From: Parapedobacter pyrenivorans
GTDB lineage: Bacteria; Bacteroidota; Bacteroidia; Sphingobacteriales; Sphingobacteriaceae
Direction: 5' to 3'
DNA length: 64,000 nucleotides
NCBI RefSeq assembly: GCF_014636865.1
Contig: NZ_BMER01000001.1
Location: 1,104,718 to 1,168,717 of the forward strand
Shown: positions 24,432 to 34,429 of the stretch, in pieces
Position numbering within the stretch: position 1 is the stretch's first letter
How the letters are laid out: the number at the start of each line of letters is the position of its first letter
Program-made: the position numbers and the translations under genes
Notes under the pieces: model-generated
Seen by the model: the letters and a program-made list of their open reading frames with translations, nothing else
Database searches by the model: none
Told to the model about the DNA's origin: nothing

Positions 24432-27400
24432 ATGAGAACAAGTGTATTATTTTGTCGGTGCGTAGGCGGTTACGCTGGCGCGCTGTTGCTGTTGCTATGG
24501 GCAACGACCGGATATACGCAAACCGGCGGTATCCAAGGTAAAGTAGTGGATGAAAGTCAGGCACCCTTGGCCGGAGCATCCGTGCACATTGCGGAACTCA
24601 ATAGGCAGGCCGGAACGAACGAACAAGGCCTGTATACGTTCACGGACGTTCCCGATGGCACGTATGTAGTTACCGTATCGTTTATCGGCTATGAGCAGGC
24701 AGAGCAAACCGTTACGGTATCGGGGTCGGTACAAACCATTGATTTTGAATTAGTACCAAGCGGCGAAAACCTAGATGAAGTGGTGGTTATCGGCTATGGC
24801 ACTACGCGAAAGCGGGATCTGACTGGTTCAGTAGCATCGGTACAGGCTAAGGATTTCAACAAAGGCGTGATTGCAGCTCCCGACCAGTTGATACAAGGGC
24901 GCACAGCAGGGGTAATGGTCATCAATAATACGGGACAGCCGGGCGGATCCACGACCGTGCGGATTCGAGGAAATTCATCCATCCGCGCCAGCAATAATCC
25001 GTTGTTTGTGGTGGACGGCATCCCGCTGTCGGGCACATCGGCTCGCCCCGGAGGTAGGGGAGGCTACGGGTCTGACGGTGGAAATCCTCTCAGTTACCTT
25101 AATCCCAACGACATCGCCAGCATGGACATCTTGAAAGATGCGTCGGCAACGGCGATCTACGGGTCGCGGGGTGCCAACGGTGTGGTCATTATCACTACTA
25201 AGCGTGGCCGATCGGGTACCCCCACGCTGAATGTGGTCGCGTCAACAGGTTTCTCCAACTTGTTGAAGAAGCCGGAAGTGTTGAGTGCAAGTCAGTTCCG
25301 GCAGGCCCTCCAAGCCTATGGGTTGGAAGGAGATTCCACAGACTTCGGCGGAGACGAGTATGCCTTCGATGCCATTACCCGGGCGGCCATGACCCAAAAC
25401 TATTCGATAGACATTTCCGGCGGCAATGAAGACGGCCGATACCGTATATCCGCCGGTTACTTAGACCAGAACGGCATCATTGAAACTTCACGGTTCAAAA
25501 AATACACGGCCAATGTGAGTAGCAACTTCAGGTTTCTGGAAAGTAAACGCTTGGGACTTGACATTAATATCTTGGCGGCACAGACCGACGAAAATATCGC
25601 GCCTATCGATGTTGGCGTGGGCTTTACCGGGAATGTGATTTCCCAGGCGCTGCAGTGGAACCCAACACTCCCACTGAGAGGCAGCAATGGCGAGTTGACT
25701 TTTCAGTCTTCCGACCTTAGAAATCCACTCACGACATTGGCCGCGTATAAAGACAACTCGAAGGTCAATACGATTTTAGCCAGCTTTGCTCCATCCTTCA
25801 AAATTACCGAAGAACTGGAATACAAATTGATGTACAGCCTTACCCACCAAGCCGGTCGTCGGACCGGCAGGTTTATCGCTGGGATGATCAATCCGAACGA
25901 TATCAATAACGGCGGCGCATTCATCGGCAATGATACCGAGACCAACCACCAACTGACCCATACGCTGTCTTTTAATAAAGAAATAGCGATGGACTTAAAC
26001 TTGAATGCCGTAGTGGGATATGAGTACCTGAGTTATGATACCCGATGGAATTCGGTAAGCGGAACTGGTTTTTCTGATCTGGGGGATATTGACTATTTTG
26101 ACTACTTAAGGTACTCCATTGCCAACAATAGGGATATCAATTCGTTCAGAAGCCCAACCAATGAACTCCAATCTTATTTTGCCCGGATAGCCTTTAATTA
26201 TCGGGACCGGTACCTACTTACTGGTACAATCCGTAGGGACGGATCGACAAAATTTGGAGAAAACAATAAATACGCCAACTTCCCTTCGGTCGCATTTGCG
26301 TGGAATTTGTCCAACGAGGATTTCCTGCAAGGTAACACGCACATCAGCAATCTTAAGTTGCGCTTGGGATGGGGGCAGACGGGTAATCAGGAGTTTCCCT
26401 CGGGGGCTTCAAAAGACCGTTATATATTTGAGCCACAGAGTATCGTACAGGCCAATTTCGGCAATCCGGACTTAAGGTGGGAAAGTTCTTCGACCATCAA
26501 TGCCGGTGTCGATTTCGGATTTTTCCAAAACAGACTTTCCGGTTCGGTGGATTATTTCCGCAAAACAACTACAGATGCGCTATTTGAACAAACGCTTGCT
26601 CAGCCAGCACCCAGAGGCCGGATATGGGTGAATCTGGATGGCGAAATCATCAACGAGGGTGTGGAGTTGGCTTTGATGGGCAACATTATTCAGCAGGAGA
26701 ATTGGAACTGGAATCTGGGTGTGAACGCCACCTATTTGGAGAACAAGGTAAGCGGTCTATTAGGTTATTACGAAACGGCGCAGCTCCGGGGGCAGGGCTT
26801 CTCCGGTGTGCTGGGTCAACGAATGGTGAGTGGCCAACCGCTTAACGTATGGTATTTAGCCAGGTTCGAAGGAATAGATCCGACAACGGGAACCAGCAGG
26901 TATCAGGGGCTTGACGGGACGGCAGGCACCGACGTGGACCCGGCATTGAATAAGTTTTACCTGGGCAGCCCCAACCCCAAGTACCTGTTGGGTATCTCCA
27001 CTGACGTGAGCTATAAACGGTTGACGGCCACTATCAACATGCACGGGGCTTTTGGCCATTACCTGTTCAACAACACCATGGCCACCGTTTTGGGGGTGAA
27101 TAACTTATCGAACCGGAATATCGGTCACGTGTTCTTCGATCCACAGGCGGTCGAGTCTACGTCAAATTCCGCATCGCCTTCCAATCGTTATCTTGAAAAA
27201 GGAGATTTTATGAAAATGTCAAACCTGACCTTGAGTTATAACGTGGGCAATATTGGTAGTGCCATTAGAAACCTGAACGTATCCCTTACTGGCCAGAATT
27301 TATTTATCCTAACGGGTTACAATGGGTTTGACCCGGAAGTGAATACAGACGGTGCATCTGAAGATATACCCTCATTGGGAATCGAATATATCCCCTACCC

Positions 27401-27443
27401 GCCGGCCAGGACGTTTCTTTTAGGTATTAATTTTTCACTATAG
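24432..27443 (+). CDS. SusC/RagA family TonB-linked outer membrane protein
   Basis: This is a 1003-residue transporter. A signal peptide ends near YTQT. A carboxypeptidase-regulatory-like beta-sandwich follows (GKVVDESQAPLAGASVHI), then the TonB-box-like DEVVVIGYGT and a plug domain with the SusC hallmark IRGNSSIRASNNPLFVVDGI. The 22-strand barrel ends in FLLGINFSL. With SusD, 14 bp downstream, it imports oligosaccharides or other nutrients across the outer membrane. No enzyme genes and no sigma/anti-sigma pair flank it, so this is an orphan pair and the substrate is unknown. Confidence 0.96.
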   Translation: MRTSVLFCRCVGGYAGALLLLLWATTGYTQTGGIQGKVVDESQAPLAGASVHIAELNRQAGTNEQGLYTFTDVPDGTYVVTVSFIGYEQAEQTVTVSGSVQTIDFELVPSGENLDEVVVIGYGTTRKRDLTGSVASVQAKDFNKGVIAAPDQLIQGRTAGVMVINNTGQPGGSTTVRIRGNSSIRASNNPLFVVDGIPLSGTSARPGGRGGYGSDGGNPLSYLNPNDIASMDILKDASATAIYGSRGANGVVIITTKRGRSGTPTLNVVASTGFSNLLKKPEVLSASQFRQALQAYGLEGDSTDFGGDEYAFDAITRAAMTQNYSIDISGGNEDGRYRISAGYLDQNGIIETSRFKKYTANVSSNFRFLESKRLGLDINILAAQTDENIAPIDVGVGFTGNVISQALQWNPTLPLRGSNGELTFQSSDLRNPLTTLAAYKDNSKVNTILASFAPSFKITEELEYKLMYSLTHQAGRRTGRFIAGMINPNDINNGGAFIGNDTETNHQLTHTLSFNKEIAMDLNLNAVVGYEYLSYDTRWNSVSGTGFSDLGDIDYFDYLRYSIANNRDINSFRSPTNELQSYFARIAFNYRDRYLLTGTIRRDGSTKFGENNKYANFPSVAFAWNLSNEDFLQGNTHISNLKLRLGWGQTGNQEFPSGASKDRYIFEPQSIVQANFGNPDLRWESSSTINAGVDFGFFQNRLSGSVDYFRKTTTDALFEQTLAQPAPRGRIWVNLDGEIINEGVELALMGNIIQQENWNWNLGVNATYLENKVSGLLGYYETAQLRGQGFSGVLGQRMVSGQPLNVWYLARFEGIDPTTGTSRYQGLDGTAGTDVDPALNKFYLGSPNPKYLLGISTDVSYKRLTATINMHGAFGHYLFNNTMATVLGVNNLSNRNIGHVFFDPQAVESTSNSASPSNRYLEKGDFMKMSNLTLSYNVGNIGSAIRNLNVSLTGQNLFILTGYNGFDPEVNTDGASEDIPSLGIEYIPYPPARTFLLGINFSL

Positions 27444-27457
27444 CAAAAAGAGAAATC

Positions 27458-29008
27458 ATGAACGCTTTTAAATTATATCGTACTCTTTTTTTGGTTATCG
27501 CGGGATTGGCAATCTCCTGTACCGATTTAGACGAGCAGCTCCGAAGTGAGTTGGAGCAAGGGGTGTCGACCGTGAATACGGCCGATTTATTGATTGGAGC
27601 CTACACTGCGCTGAATGAACCTTACCAGCAAGAACAGCGGTGGGTGTTGGAAGAGATTTCCACCGATGCGGCCATCGCCCCCACTCGCGGCGGCGACTGG
27701 GATGACAATGGGATGCACCGGGCCATCCATCTTCATACATGGAATGCTGATAATGGTTACATGAATAACACGTTCAACAGGCTATTGACCGTGCAATTCC
27801 AGGCATCCAACGTATTGCGTAATAATCCTTCGGCCCAACAAGCGGCAGAGGCAAGGTTTATTCGAGCACTCAGCATGTATGATGTGTTAAATCTTTGGGG
27901 AGTAGTACCCTATCGGGAAGACTTGGAAGATTTTCGCACCAATCCAACCACGTTGCAAGCCCAAGAAGCCATTGACTTTATTACCCGTGAACTGGATGAG
28001 ATTATGAACGATCTACCAAGTACGGGAGCAGCGTATGTTGCTAACCAAAATGCCGCCCGTACGTTATCAATGAAACTATATTTGAACAAGGCAGTATTCC
28101 TCAATAGACAAAGCCCCACGTTCGAAGCAGCTGATATGAACCAAGTGATCGAATTAGCTAATCAAATTGCCGCCAGCAACCGGTATACCATCTCGGCTCC
28201 CGGCCATTATTTCGATAATTTTTCGCCGAATAATCATGCTGTGTCCACAGAAAACATCTTTACATTGTATAATGAGAACGGAGTACGAGGAGGCAATGTT
28301 GATCGGACATGGAACACGGTGGCGCACTACAACATGGTTCCAGGCGGATGGAACGGCTGGTGTACACTTTCAGATTACTATGACCTGTATGAGGAAGGTG
28401 ACGAACGGCTGGGTATCTACTACGATTATCCCGCTGATACGATGGATAATCCAGATCAACGGAAAAATGTAGGTTTCTTTATTGGACAACAATACAACAT
28501 GAATACCGGCCGACCGTTGAACGCGCGGAACCCTTCAAGTCAGCCACTTTCATTCACGCGAGAAATCACCATCCGGACATCGGGTAGCACGTTGGAAACA
28601 GCGGGCATCCGCGTCATGAAATACGCCTTTGATTACAGCGTGCCGTCTGGCCAACGTAATAATGATTGGGTCGTGTTCCGGTATGCCGATGTTTTGCTGA
28701 TGAAAGCTGAAGCTATCTTACGCGGCGGTACCGGTGCACCGTCTGAAGCACTGACCTTAGTGAATACCATACGGACCAACCGCGGTATCGCACCATTTAC
28801 CACCCTCACGTTGGATGATTTAATCGACGAGCGCGGCCGTGAGCTTTATTGGGAAGGTTGGAGAAGGCAAGATTTGATCCGTTTTGGCAAGTTCTTAGAG
28901 CCGGGGTTGGTAAGGACTACCGCATCCGAGCCGCATCGGTTAGTATATCCAATACCAAGCCAACAATTGGCGGTTAATGCTAATCTCGAACAAAATCCAG
29001 GATACTAA
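27458..29008 (+). CDS. SusD/RagB family nutrient-binding lipoprotein
   Basis: The 516-residue surface lipoprotein has a lipobox (LAISC, Cys21) after a signal peptide, then TPR-like helices (ARFIRALSMYDVLNLWG, the typical SusD segment). The C-terminal RagB/SusD block reads LIDERGRELYWEGWRRQDLIRFGKF. It is translated 14 bp after its SusC partner and forms the substrate-capturing lid of the pair. The ligand cannot be deduced. A terminator follows at 29042-29073. Confidence 0.96.
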   Translation: MNAFKLYRTLFLVIAGLAISCTDLDEQLRSELEQGVSTVNTADLLIGAYTALNEPYQQEQRWVLEEISTDAAIAPTRGGDWDDNGMHRAIHLHTWNADNGYMNNTFNRLLTVQFQASNVLRNNPSAQQAAEARFIRALSMYDVLNLWGVVPYREDLEDFRTNPTTLQAQEAIDFITRELDEIMNDLPSTGAAYVANQNAARTLSMKLYLNKAVFLNRQSPTFEAADMNQVIELANQIAASNRYTISAPGHYFDNFSPNNHAVSTENIFTLYNENGVRGGNVDRTWNTVAHYNMVPGGWNGWCTLSDYYDLYEEGDERLGIYYDYPADTMDNPDQRKNVGFFIGQQYNMNTGRPLNARNPSSQPLSFTREITIRTSGSTLETAGIRVMKYAFDYSVPSGQRNNDWVVFRYADVLLMKAEAILRGGTGAPSEALTLVNTIRTNRGIAPFTTLTLDDLIDERGRELYWEGWRRQDLIRFGKFLEPGLVRTTASEPHRLVYPIPSQQLAVNANLEQNPGY

Positions 29009-29041
29009 AAAAGAGTAAAACACCTAAATTTCGTTATTTCC

Positions 29042-29073
29042 AAAAAGCCGCTTCATTATGAGGTGGCTTTTTT
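29042..29073 (+). terminator. Rho-independent terminator after the first susC/susD pair
   Basis: AAAAGCCGCTTC pairs with GAGGTGGCTTTT (12 bp with two G-U pairs) around ATTAT, ending in a T-run. Confidence 0.85.
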
Positions 29074-29138
29074 GGCTTGCTCAACTCGGCTTTTGAAAAT
29101 TTTGTTACTGATTATCAAATAGATGTGATTTTATATAC

Positions 29139-29157
29139 TACTATGTATTGCATAGTA
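29139..29157. promoter_or_regulatory. Probable PadR operator (inverted repeat)
   Basis: TACTATG-TATTG-CATAGTA is a perfect 7-bp inverted repeat placed 15-33 bp upstream of the padR -7 box, overlapping the -33 region. PadR proteins commonly repress their own gene from AT-rich palindromes, so this is a strong autoregulation candidate. Confidence 0.5.
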
Positions 29158-29171
29158 CAAACTAAAACATA

Positions 29172-29179
29172 TATCTTTG
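29172..29179 (+). promoter_or_regulatory. -7 box of the padR-pspC operon
   Basis: TATCTTTG, a perfect TAnnTTTG match, ends 4 bp before the padR ATG, predicting a leaderless or nearly leaderless mRNA. Confidence 0.55.
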
Positions 29180-29183
29180 TATT

Positions 29184-29594
29184 ATGATAGTAGATAACAC
29201 GCAAACCCAAATGAGGAAAGGGATACTGGAATACTGTATCCTTTCAATTATCTCGCGGGGCGAGATATATGCCTCAGACATCATCGGCGAGCTCAAGAAA
29301 GCGCGACTGCTGGTGGTAGAGGGTACCTTATATCCCCTGCTCACCCGCCTCAAAAACAACGGACTCCTTAGCTATGTATGGAAGGAATCCACCTCGGGCC
29401 CGCCGCGCAAATATTACCAGATCACGCCAGCGGGCACGGAAGTACTCAACAAACTGGATACCACTTGGGAAGAACTTGTTTTCGCCGTGCAGACATCCCT
29501 GGAAGGGCGTGTGGAGGGCGGGACAGTTGCTGAAGCAAAACAGGCAACCGATGAGCAGAGCGATGTCGGAACAACATCGGACGAAGGGCAATAG
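29184..29594 (+). CDS. PadR family transcriptional regulator
   Basis: The 136-residue protein has the PadR winged helix: GILEYCILSIISRGEIYASDII, then LLVVEGTLYPLLTRLKNNGLL (recognition helix region) and the wing with PPRKYYQITPAG. The last 30 residues are an acidic, probably disordered tail. The gene is 58 bp upstream of a PspC-domain membrane protein, a pairing frequent in Bacteroidota, where the regulator is thought to control its neighbour. The inverted repeat at 29139-29157 is its likely operator. Confidence 0.93.
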   Translation: MIVDNTQTQMRKGILEYCILSIISRGEIYASDIIGELKKARLLVVEGTLYPLLTRLKNNGLLSYVWKESTSGPPRKYYQITPAGTEVLNKLDTTWEELVFAVQTSLEGRVEGGTVAEAKQATDEQSDVGTTSDEGQ

Positions 29595-29652
29595 CGATTT
29601 AGAGACATCAATATTTGACAGACATTAAACAAACTATAAAAACCACAAGAAA

Positions 29653-31299
29653 ATGAACAGGACCATCATCATTAATATAAACGGCATTGTCTTCCACATT
29701 GAAGAAGATGCTTATGAAGTGCTCCGCTCCTATATGATAGATGTGAAGAAGCATTTCGGACATTCGGCCGATAGCCACGAAATCGTCGGCGATATCGAAA
29801 ATCGCATCGCCGAGATGTTCAACGATCGCATCATTCAAGGCAAAAAAGAAGTCATTACCATGCAAGACGTCAATGATGTCATTGCCCAAATGGGGCGGGT
29901 GAGCGATTTCGAGGCGGGCGAACAGGAAGAAGGTTACACATCTGCGGATGCGTATGACTTTCCACCCGTGAGTGGGCAGCGCAAGCTGATGCGCGATCCG
30001 GACGATAAGGTGTTCGGTGGCGTATGTAGTGGATTGGGGCATTATTTTGCCATAGAGGCCCGGTGGATCAGGCTTATCCTGGTGTTGCTGTTTGTCTTCG
30101 GCGGTACCGGTCTCCTGCTGTATGTTATCCTCTGGATTGTGATGCCGCTAGCCCGTACCCGTGCAGACCGGATGGCCATGCGCGGGGAGGCACCAAACCT
30201 GCAGAATTTCAAACGTAGCTTTCAGGAGGAGATGGAGGGCCTCCGCTCAAATTTTACCGGAGCCGAGGAAGGTCTTAAACGCGGACTCAACTCGGCTGGG
30301 AGTTTTTTGGTGAAGGCATTTATCGTCTTGGCAAAGGTCATCGGTGTATTGTTCATTGTCGGATTATGCGGCGGATTGGTCGTATTGGCGATTAGCATCA
30401 TTGCGTCTTTCGGCTTCCTTGGAAGCGATACGAACATGGCCATGTTTCCGCTCAATGTCATCGAGCCGGCTTATCGAAGCCCAATGCTCGTCAGCGCGCT
30501 TTTTGTCGCTATCATTCCTTTCGTAGCATTGGTGGCACTGATCATCCGGATATTGTTCAACAAATCTGCAATGGGGCAGTACACCGGCTTTACGCTATTG
30601 GCTGTCTGGCTGATTGCGGTGGGGTTCACAACGGTATATGCAGTTCGCACCGCTAACGATTTCCGGGAAGAGAGCACCGTTGTCGAAGAACGTTCGCTGG
30701 AAAAGCAACCCATATACCACTTGTCGAAAAACGACATAACGGTTATCCGGTTACAAAATGACTCGACCGACCGGACTTCACTGATCCGGCAACGGGCCGT
30801 TGTCCGCAACCGCACCATGATGGAATGGCAAAGCCGCATGTATATGCGCATCGTAAAAGTGGATTCCACACAGCTTCCTTCCCTGACGTATGAATATTCG
30901 GCACGTGGGGCAACTTATGAAGGCGCAGCCGCGCGTGCGGGTAAGATCAATTATCATTTCCAGCAGCAGGCAGACAGGCTGGTTTTCGACAGTCACTTTA
31001 ACCTGGCCAACGGGGATCTGATGCGTGATCAGCAGCTATACCTCAAGTTGAATATGCCCGTGGGGGCAAAGCTAGTCATTGATAGAGACCTGCAGCGGCA
31101 TATTTCGGACTTGCCATTCAGCCAATGTGAGAAGAATCATGAACATGCCAACGGAAATATACCAGATAAGACCGAGTGGACGATGACGGAATCAGGCTTG
31201 AAATGCGCGATGGCACCTCCACCAGCAGAAGCCCCTGCAATCATCGATACTGTCCGCATAGACAGCCAGGTTATTGACTCGGTTGCGACAAATGAATAA
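29653..31299 (+). CDS. PspC-domain membrane protein
   Basis: The 548-residue protein starts with a cytoplasmic region (about 1-100) containing IIININGIVFHIEEDAYEVL and DIENRIAEMF, found upstream of PspC domains in this phylum. The PspC domain itself (about 112-172) has KLMRDPDDKVFGGVCSGLGHYF and a transmembrane helix. Further membrane helices lie at about 220-250, 275-300 and 310-330. The C-terminal 200 residues are probably extracytoplasmic. PspC proteins take part in envelope-stress responses in Proteobacteria; in Bacteroidota the role is untested. It is co-transcribed with padR. Confidence 0.88.
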   Translation: MNRTIIININGIVFHIEEDAYEVLRSYMIDVKKHFGHSADSHEIVGDIENRIAEMFNDRIIQGKKEVITMQDVNDVIAQMGRVSDFEAGEQEEGYTSADAYDFPPVSGQRKLMRDPDDKVFGGVCSGLGHYFAIEARWIRLILVLLFVFGGTGLLLYVILWIVMPLARTRADRMAMRGEAPNLQNFKRSFQEEMEGLRSNFTGAEEGLKRGLNSAGSFLVKAFIVLAKVIGVLFIVGLCGGLVVLAISIIASFGFLGSDTNMAMFPLNVIEPAYRSPMLVSALFVAIIPFVALVALIIRILFNKSAMGQYTGFTLLAVWLIAVGFTTVYAVRTANDFREESTVVEERSLEKQPIYHLSKNDITVIRLQNDSTDRTSLIRQRAVVRNRTMMEWQSRMYMRIVKVDSTQLPSLTYEYSARGATYEGAAARAGKINYHFQQQADRLVFDSHFNLANGDLMRDQQLYLKLNMPVGAKLVIDRDLQRHISDLPFSQCEKNHEHANGNIPDKTEWTMTESGLKCAMAPPPAEAPAIIDTVRIDSQVIDSVATNE

Positions 31300-31656
31300 G
31301 CGGTGTCCATTCGTCACGCCAGAAGCACTATTGGTCAATGTTATTTTTGGGTGAAAAGCAGAATAGCTTCTTTTGTGCAACCGGTGAAAGTAACGACGTT
31401 GAAATTAATTGCGGATGCGATGCAACTTTTGGGCTTGTCCAAGCGTCATATGGACAAACACAGGGTTAAAAGAATAAACACCACATAATGCCGGTGCAGA
31501 AATAACGGAAGCTCACAGACACGACAATACAAAAAACTGGAACGGCTGCCGTACGCGGCTAAAGAAATAAACGGTACACAACGAACAGATTAATAGTCAA
31601 TTAGAAGGCGTTTGGCTTTTTGATAAGGGGAATCTCTGTACCAACGGATAACAAGG
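31300..31656. other. 357-bp intergenic region, no convincing gene
   Basis: It separates the PspC gene from the TonB-dependent receptor. A TATTTTTG sequence (31342-31349) fits the -7 consensus and could start a long-leader transcript for the receptor. A GTG-started frame of 61 codons (31303-31488) is open but has no recognisable features. No clear terminator is seen. Confidence 0.5.
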
Positions 31657-34086
31657 ATGAAACACATTTATATCGTTTTTACCATTCTATTGACTACTTT
31701 TTGTGCCCGAACATATGCGCAGCAAGCGTCCATTTCAGGCAGGGTGGTTGATGAGCAACAAAAACCACTTGACCTGGCAACAGTAAACTTGCTGAATGCA
31801 ACTGATTCCTCCGTGGTGAGGACTATATTTCCTGACGAGCAGGGTAACTTTGCATTCCTGGGCGTCCAATACGGCGAGTATCGCATTTCGGCTGTGCTTG
31901 TGGGATATGAAGATGCAAGCAGTGAGGTCTTGAAGATTACCTCGGAAGTAGGTAGCAAGGAAATCCCCGCTTTGATACTCCGAAATGAAAACACAGTACT
32001 TGCCGAAGTCGCAGTGACAGCCCCCCAGCGCCCACTGGTGGAGCGCAAACCGGATATGCTTGTGGTCAATGTAGAAAACTCCACATTGGCGGCGGGCAAT
32101 ACAGCCATGGATATTCTGGAACGATCTCCGGGCGTAACCGTGGATAAAGATGACAACATCAGCCTTATGGGCAAGCAGGGTGTCACCGTCATGATCGATG
32201 GCAAACTAACTCACCTTTCGGCAGATCAGCTGGCCAACTTCCTCCGCAATACGGATGGCAACACCATCAAATCCATCGAACTGATTACCAATCCATCGTC
32301 TAAATATGACGCTTCAGGTACCGCAGGGATGATCAATATCGTGCTCAAAAAAAACCGGATGGCGGGTACCAATGGATCGGTAACGGTTGGTGCAGGCTAC
32401 GGATTTGGCCATAAGGCCAATACATCGCTCAATCTTAATCACAAAGAAGGTCCGCTTAATGTATATGGTATCTATAGCTATATGAATAATCGGGGTGGCA
32501 ATGAATTCGATATTTTCCGTTCCATTGTGCAACCGGGTGGTGCCAACACGGATTTCCAGCAATACACTGATTTTATACGGCACAATTCCAGTCACTCCTA
32601 CCGTGCCGGCATAGACTACCAGACATCCGACCGCAATGTGATTGGCGTTTCGACGAATGGCTACGCCAGTGGCAATGACAATGACAATTCGAGCAATACG
32701 TTGATTGGCCGGACTGTCCTGTCGCCCGATTCCACGCTGGCCACTTCTTCCATTTTTGATGGGAATTATACGAGCTTGGCGGTCAATGTAAATAATCAGT
32801 TTAACATAGACAGCAATGGCCGTAAATTGGTGGCAGACGTAGACATCTCCCGGTTTTCGAACTACAACAAAGCGAATTACAGCAATACGCTCTACCTGCC
32901 TTCGGGCGATATGAAAGATGAGCCTCTGGTATCACGCAGTGATATGCCGACCATTATCGATATCCGGGTGGCAAAGGTGGATTATACCCACCCATTTGGA
33001 AAGGACAATAAGCTGGAAGCCGGTATGAAATACAGCAATGTGGCGTCAGATAACGATATGCGGTTTGAAAATCAGGTAGATGGCGTGTGGCAGAACGCAG
33101 CGAACCGGACCAACCACTTCGTATATGAAGAACAGGTATCTGCAGCCTACCTCAATTACCATACGCAACTGGGGAAATGGGGCGTCCAAGCAGGGCTGCG
33201 TAGCGAATATACCGTGTCAGACGGCAATTCCATTACCTTGGGCAACCGCATCAAGCGCGATTATATCGATTTCTTCCCCAGCGTGTTTGTCAATTACAAC
33301 CTTTCAGACAACCACCAGATGGGCGTTTCGTACAGCAAGCGTATCAACAGGCCAAACTACGGCAATCTCAATCCCTTTGAGTATTTCCTCGATCAATATA
33401 CGTTTGAACGCGGCAATCCATATTTACGACCGGAATACACCCATGCGTTCGATTTTTCATACACGTTGCTGCAACGATATAATTTGAGTGCCGGCTATAG
33501 TCGCACGAATGACGTCATCGCCGAGTCGATGAACCAAAATGACGAAACCAAACAGACGTGGGTATCGCGGGATAACCTGGCCAAGCAGGACATCTGGTAT
33601 GCCAATGTCAACGCACCGGTAAAGATTGCCAAGTGGTGGGATACCAATACCAACCTCAATGCCTTCTACATGGCGTTTGATGGGGTATTGAATGGGCAGC
33701 AACTCGATCAGGGGCAATTTGCCTGGCAATTGCGCAGCAACCATACCTTTACGATTTGGCCCACATTCACGGCAGAGGTATCGGCCAACTACCAATCGTC
33801 TTTGATTTACAGCGTCTACCGAATCGGAGCTCAATGGTCTATCGATGCCGGATTAAACAAGTCGTTTTACAACAAAAAAGCAAACCTCAAGTTTTCGGTC
33901 AGCGACATCTTCGATACCCGTATTCAGGACGTGCGCACTCGGTTTGCGGGATTGCATGCCATTATCAATCAGAAAAATGAAACAAGGGTTGCGCGGCTTA
34001 CCCTCACCTACAACTTTGGGACCCTCAAAAACGGCGCCCGCCGTGAGACCCAGAGTGAGGAAAAAAGCCGTATAAATATGCCTTAG
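31657..34086 (+). CDS. Outer membrane beta-barrel / TonB-dependent receptor
   Basis: The 809-residue protein has a signal peptide ending near TYAQ. A carboxypeptidase-regulatory-like domain follows (ISGRVVDEQQKPLDLATVNLL), then a plug-like region (DILERSPGVTVDKDDNISLMGKQG, IELITNPSSKYDASGTAGMINIVLKKN). A large beta-barrel with INRPNYGNLNPFEYF and GNPYLRPEYTHAFD completes it. This is the Bacteroidota OMP_b-brl-3 type, usually without SusD. No iron, vitamin or sugar gene is next to it, so the cargo is unknown. A strong terminator follows. Confidence 0.93.
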   Translation: MKHIYIVFTILLTTFCARTYAQQASISGRVVDEQQKPLDLATVNLLNATDSSVVRTIFPDEQGNFAFLGVQYGEYRISAVLVGYEDASSEVLKITSEVGSKEIPALILRNENTVLAEVAVTAPQRPLVERKPDMLVVNVENSTLAAGNTAMDILERSPGVTVDKDDNISLMGKQGVTVMIDGKLTHLSADQLANFLRNTDGNTIKSIELITNPSSKYDASGTAGMINIVLKKNRMAGTNGSVTVGAGYGFGHKANTSLNLNHKEGPLNVYGIYSYMNNRGGNEFDIFRSIVQPGGANTDFQQYTDFIRHNSSHSYRAGIDYQTSDRNVIGVSTNGYASGNDNDNSSNTLIGRTVLSPDSTLATSSIFDGNYTSLAVNVNNQFNIDSNGRKLVADVDISRFSNYNKANYSNTLYLPSGDMKDEPLVSRSDMPTIIDIRVAKVDYTHPFGKDNKLEAGMKYSNVASDNDMRFENQVDGVWQNAANRTNHFVYEEQVSAAYLNYHTQLGKWGVQAGLRSEYTVSDGNSITLGNRIKRDYIDFFPSVFVNYNLSDNHQMGVSYSKRINRPNYGNLNPFEYFLDQYTFERGNPYLRPEYTHAFDFSYTLLQRYNLSAGYSRTNDVIAESMNQNDETKQTWVSRDNLAKQDIWYANVNAPVKIAKWWDTNTNLNAFYMAFDGVLNGQQLDQGQFAWQLRSNHTFTIWPTFTAEVSANYQSSLIYSVYRIGAQWSIDAGLNKSFYNKKANLKFSVSDIFDTRIQDVRTRFAGLHAIINQKNETRVARLTLTYNFGTLKNGARRETQSEEKSRINMP

Positions 34087-34113
34087 TGTGTTTGGGCATA
34101 TAAATTTGTGGTT

Positions 34114-34149
34114 CGCCGCCGCTGATGGGAATCGGCGGCGGTTTTTTTT
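34114..34149 (+). terminator. Rho-independent terminator after the TonB-dependent receptor gene
   Basis: CGCCGCCG (34114-34121) and CGGCGGCG (34133-34140) form an 8-bp GC stem, followed by eight T. Confidence 0.9.
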
Positions 34150-34429
34150 AATTCCCCGGTTATGCCTAACGTGTAACCATCCAACGCTAGAAAGACTCCA
34201 CATTGATTCCTAAAAACATTAAAAATTTAGTCGTCTATTATTAATAGGTAATAAGTAAATTATCCGTGTTTTCCCCTATGATCTCCCTATTAAACACGTA
34301 TTACCTCCCTATTATTACTTTTAAATATTAAGTTTCAGTAAGGTGTTATTTGCCGATCATTCGCCCACGTTTCCGAGGACCTTTTCTGTTCTCATCGAAA
34401 TCCTTATGTTTGCGTAAGCATGATGCGGA
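34150..34429. promoter_or_regulatory. AT-rich region upstream of the PUL regulator, with paired direct repeats
   Basis: The 10-bp sequence CTCCCTATTA occurs at 34283-34292 and 34305-34314, spaced 22 bp start to start (two helical turns). An AT palindrome CTATT-ATT-AATAG lies upstream near 34235. A -7 box TATGTTTG is at 34405-34412, 17 bp before the regulator's ATG. Confidence 0.45.
34405..34412 (+). promoter_or_regulatory. -7 box of the PUL regulator gene
   Basis: TATGTTTG matches TAnnTTTG, 17 bp before the ATG at 34430; the -33 element is not clear. Confidence 0.5.

Noticed and set aside
31303-31488. GTG-started 61-codon frame after the PspC gene
   Set aside because: No recognisable features and a rare start codon. 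A TATTTTTG box inside it leaves open a 45-codon leaderless GTG frame, but nothing supports translation.
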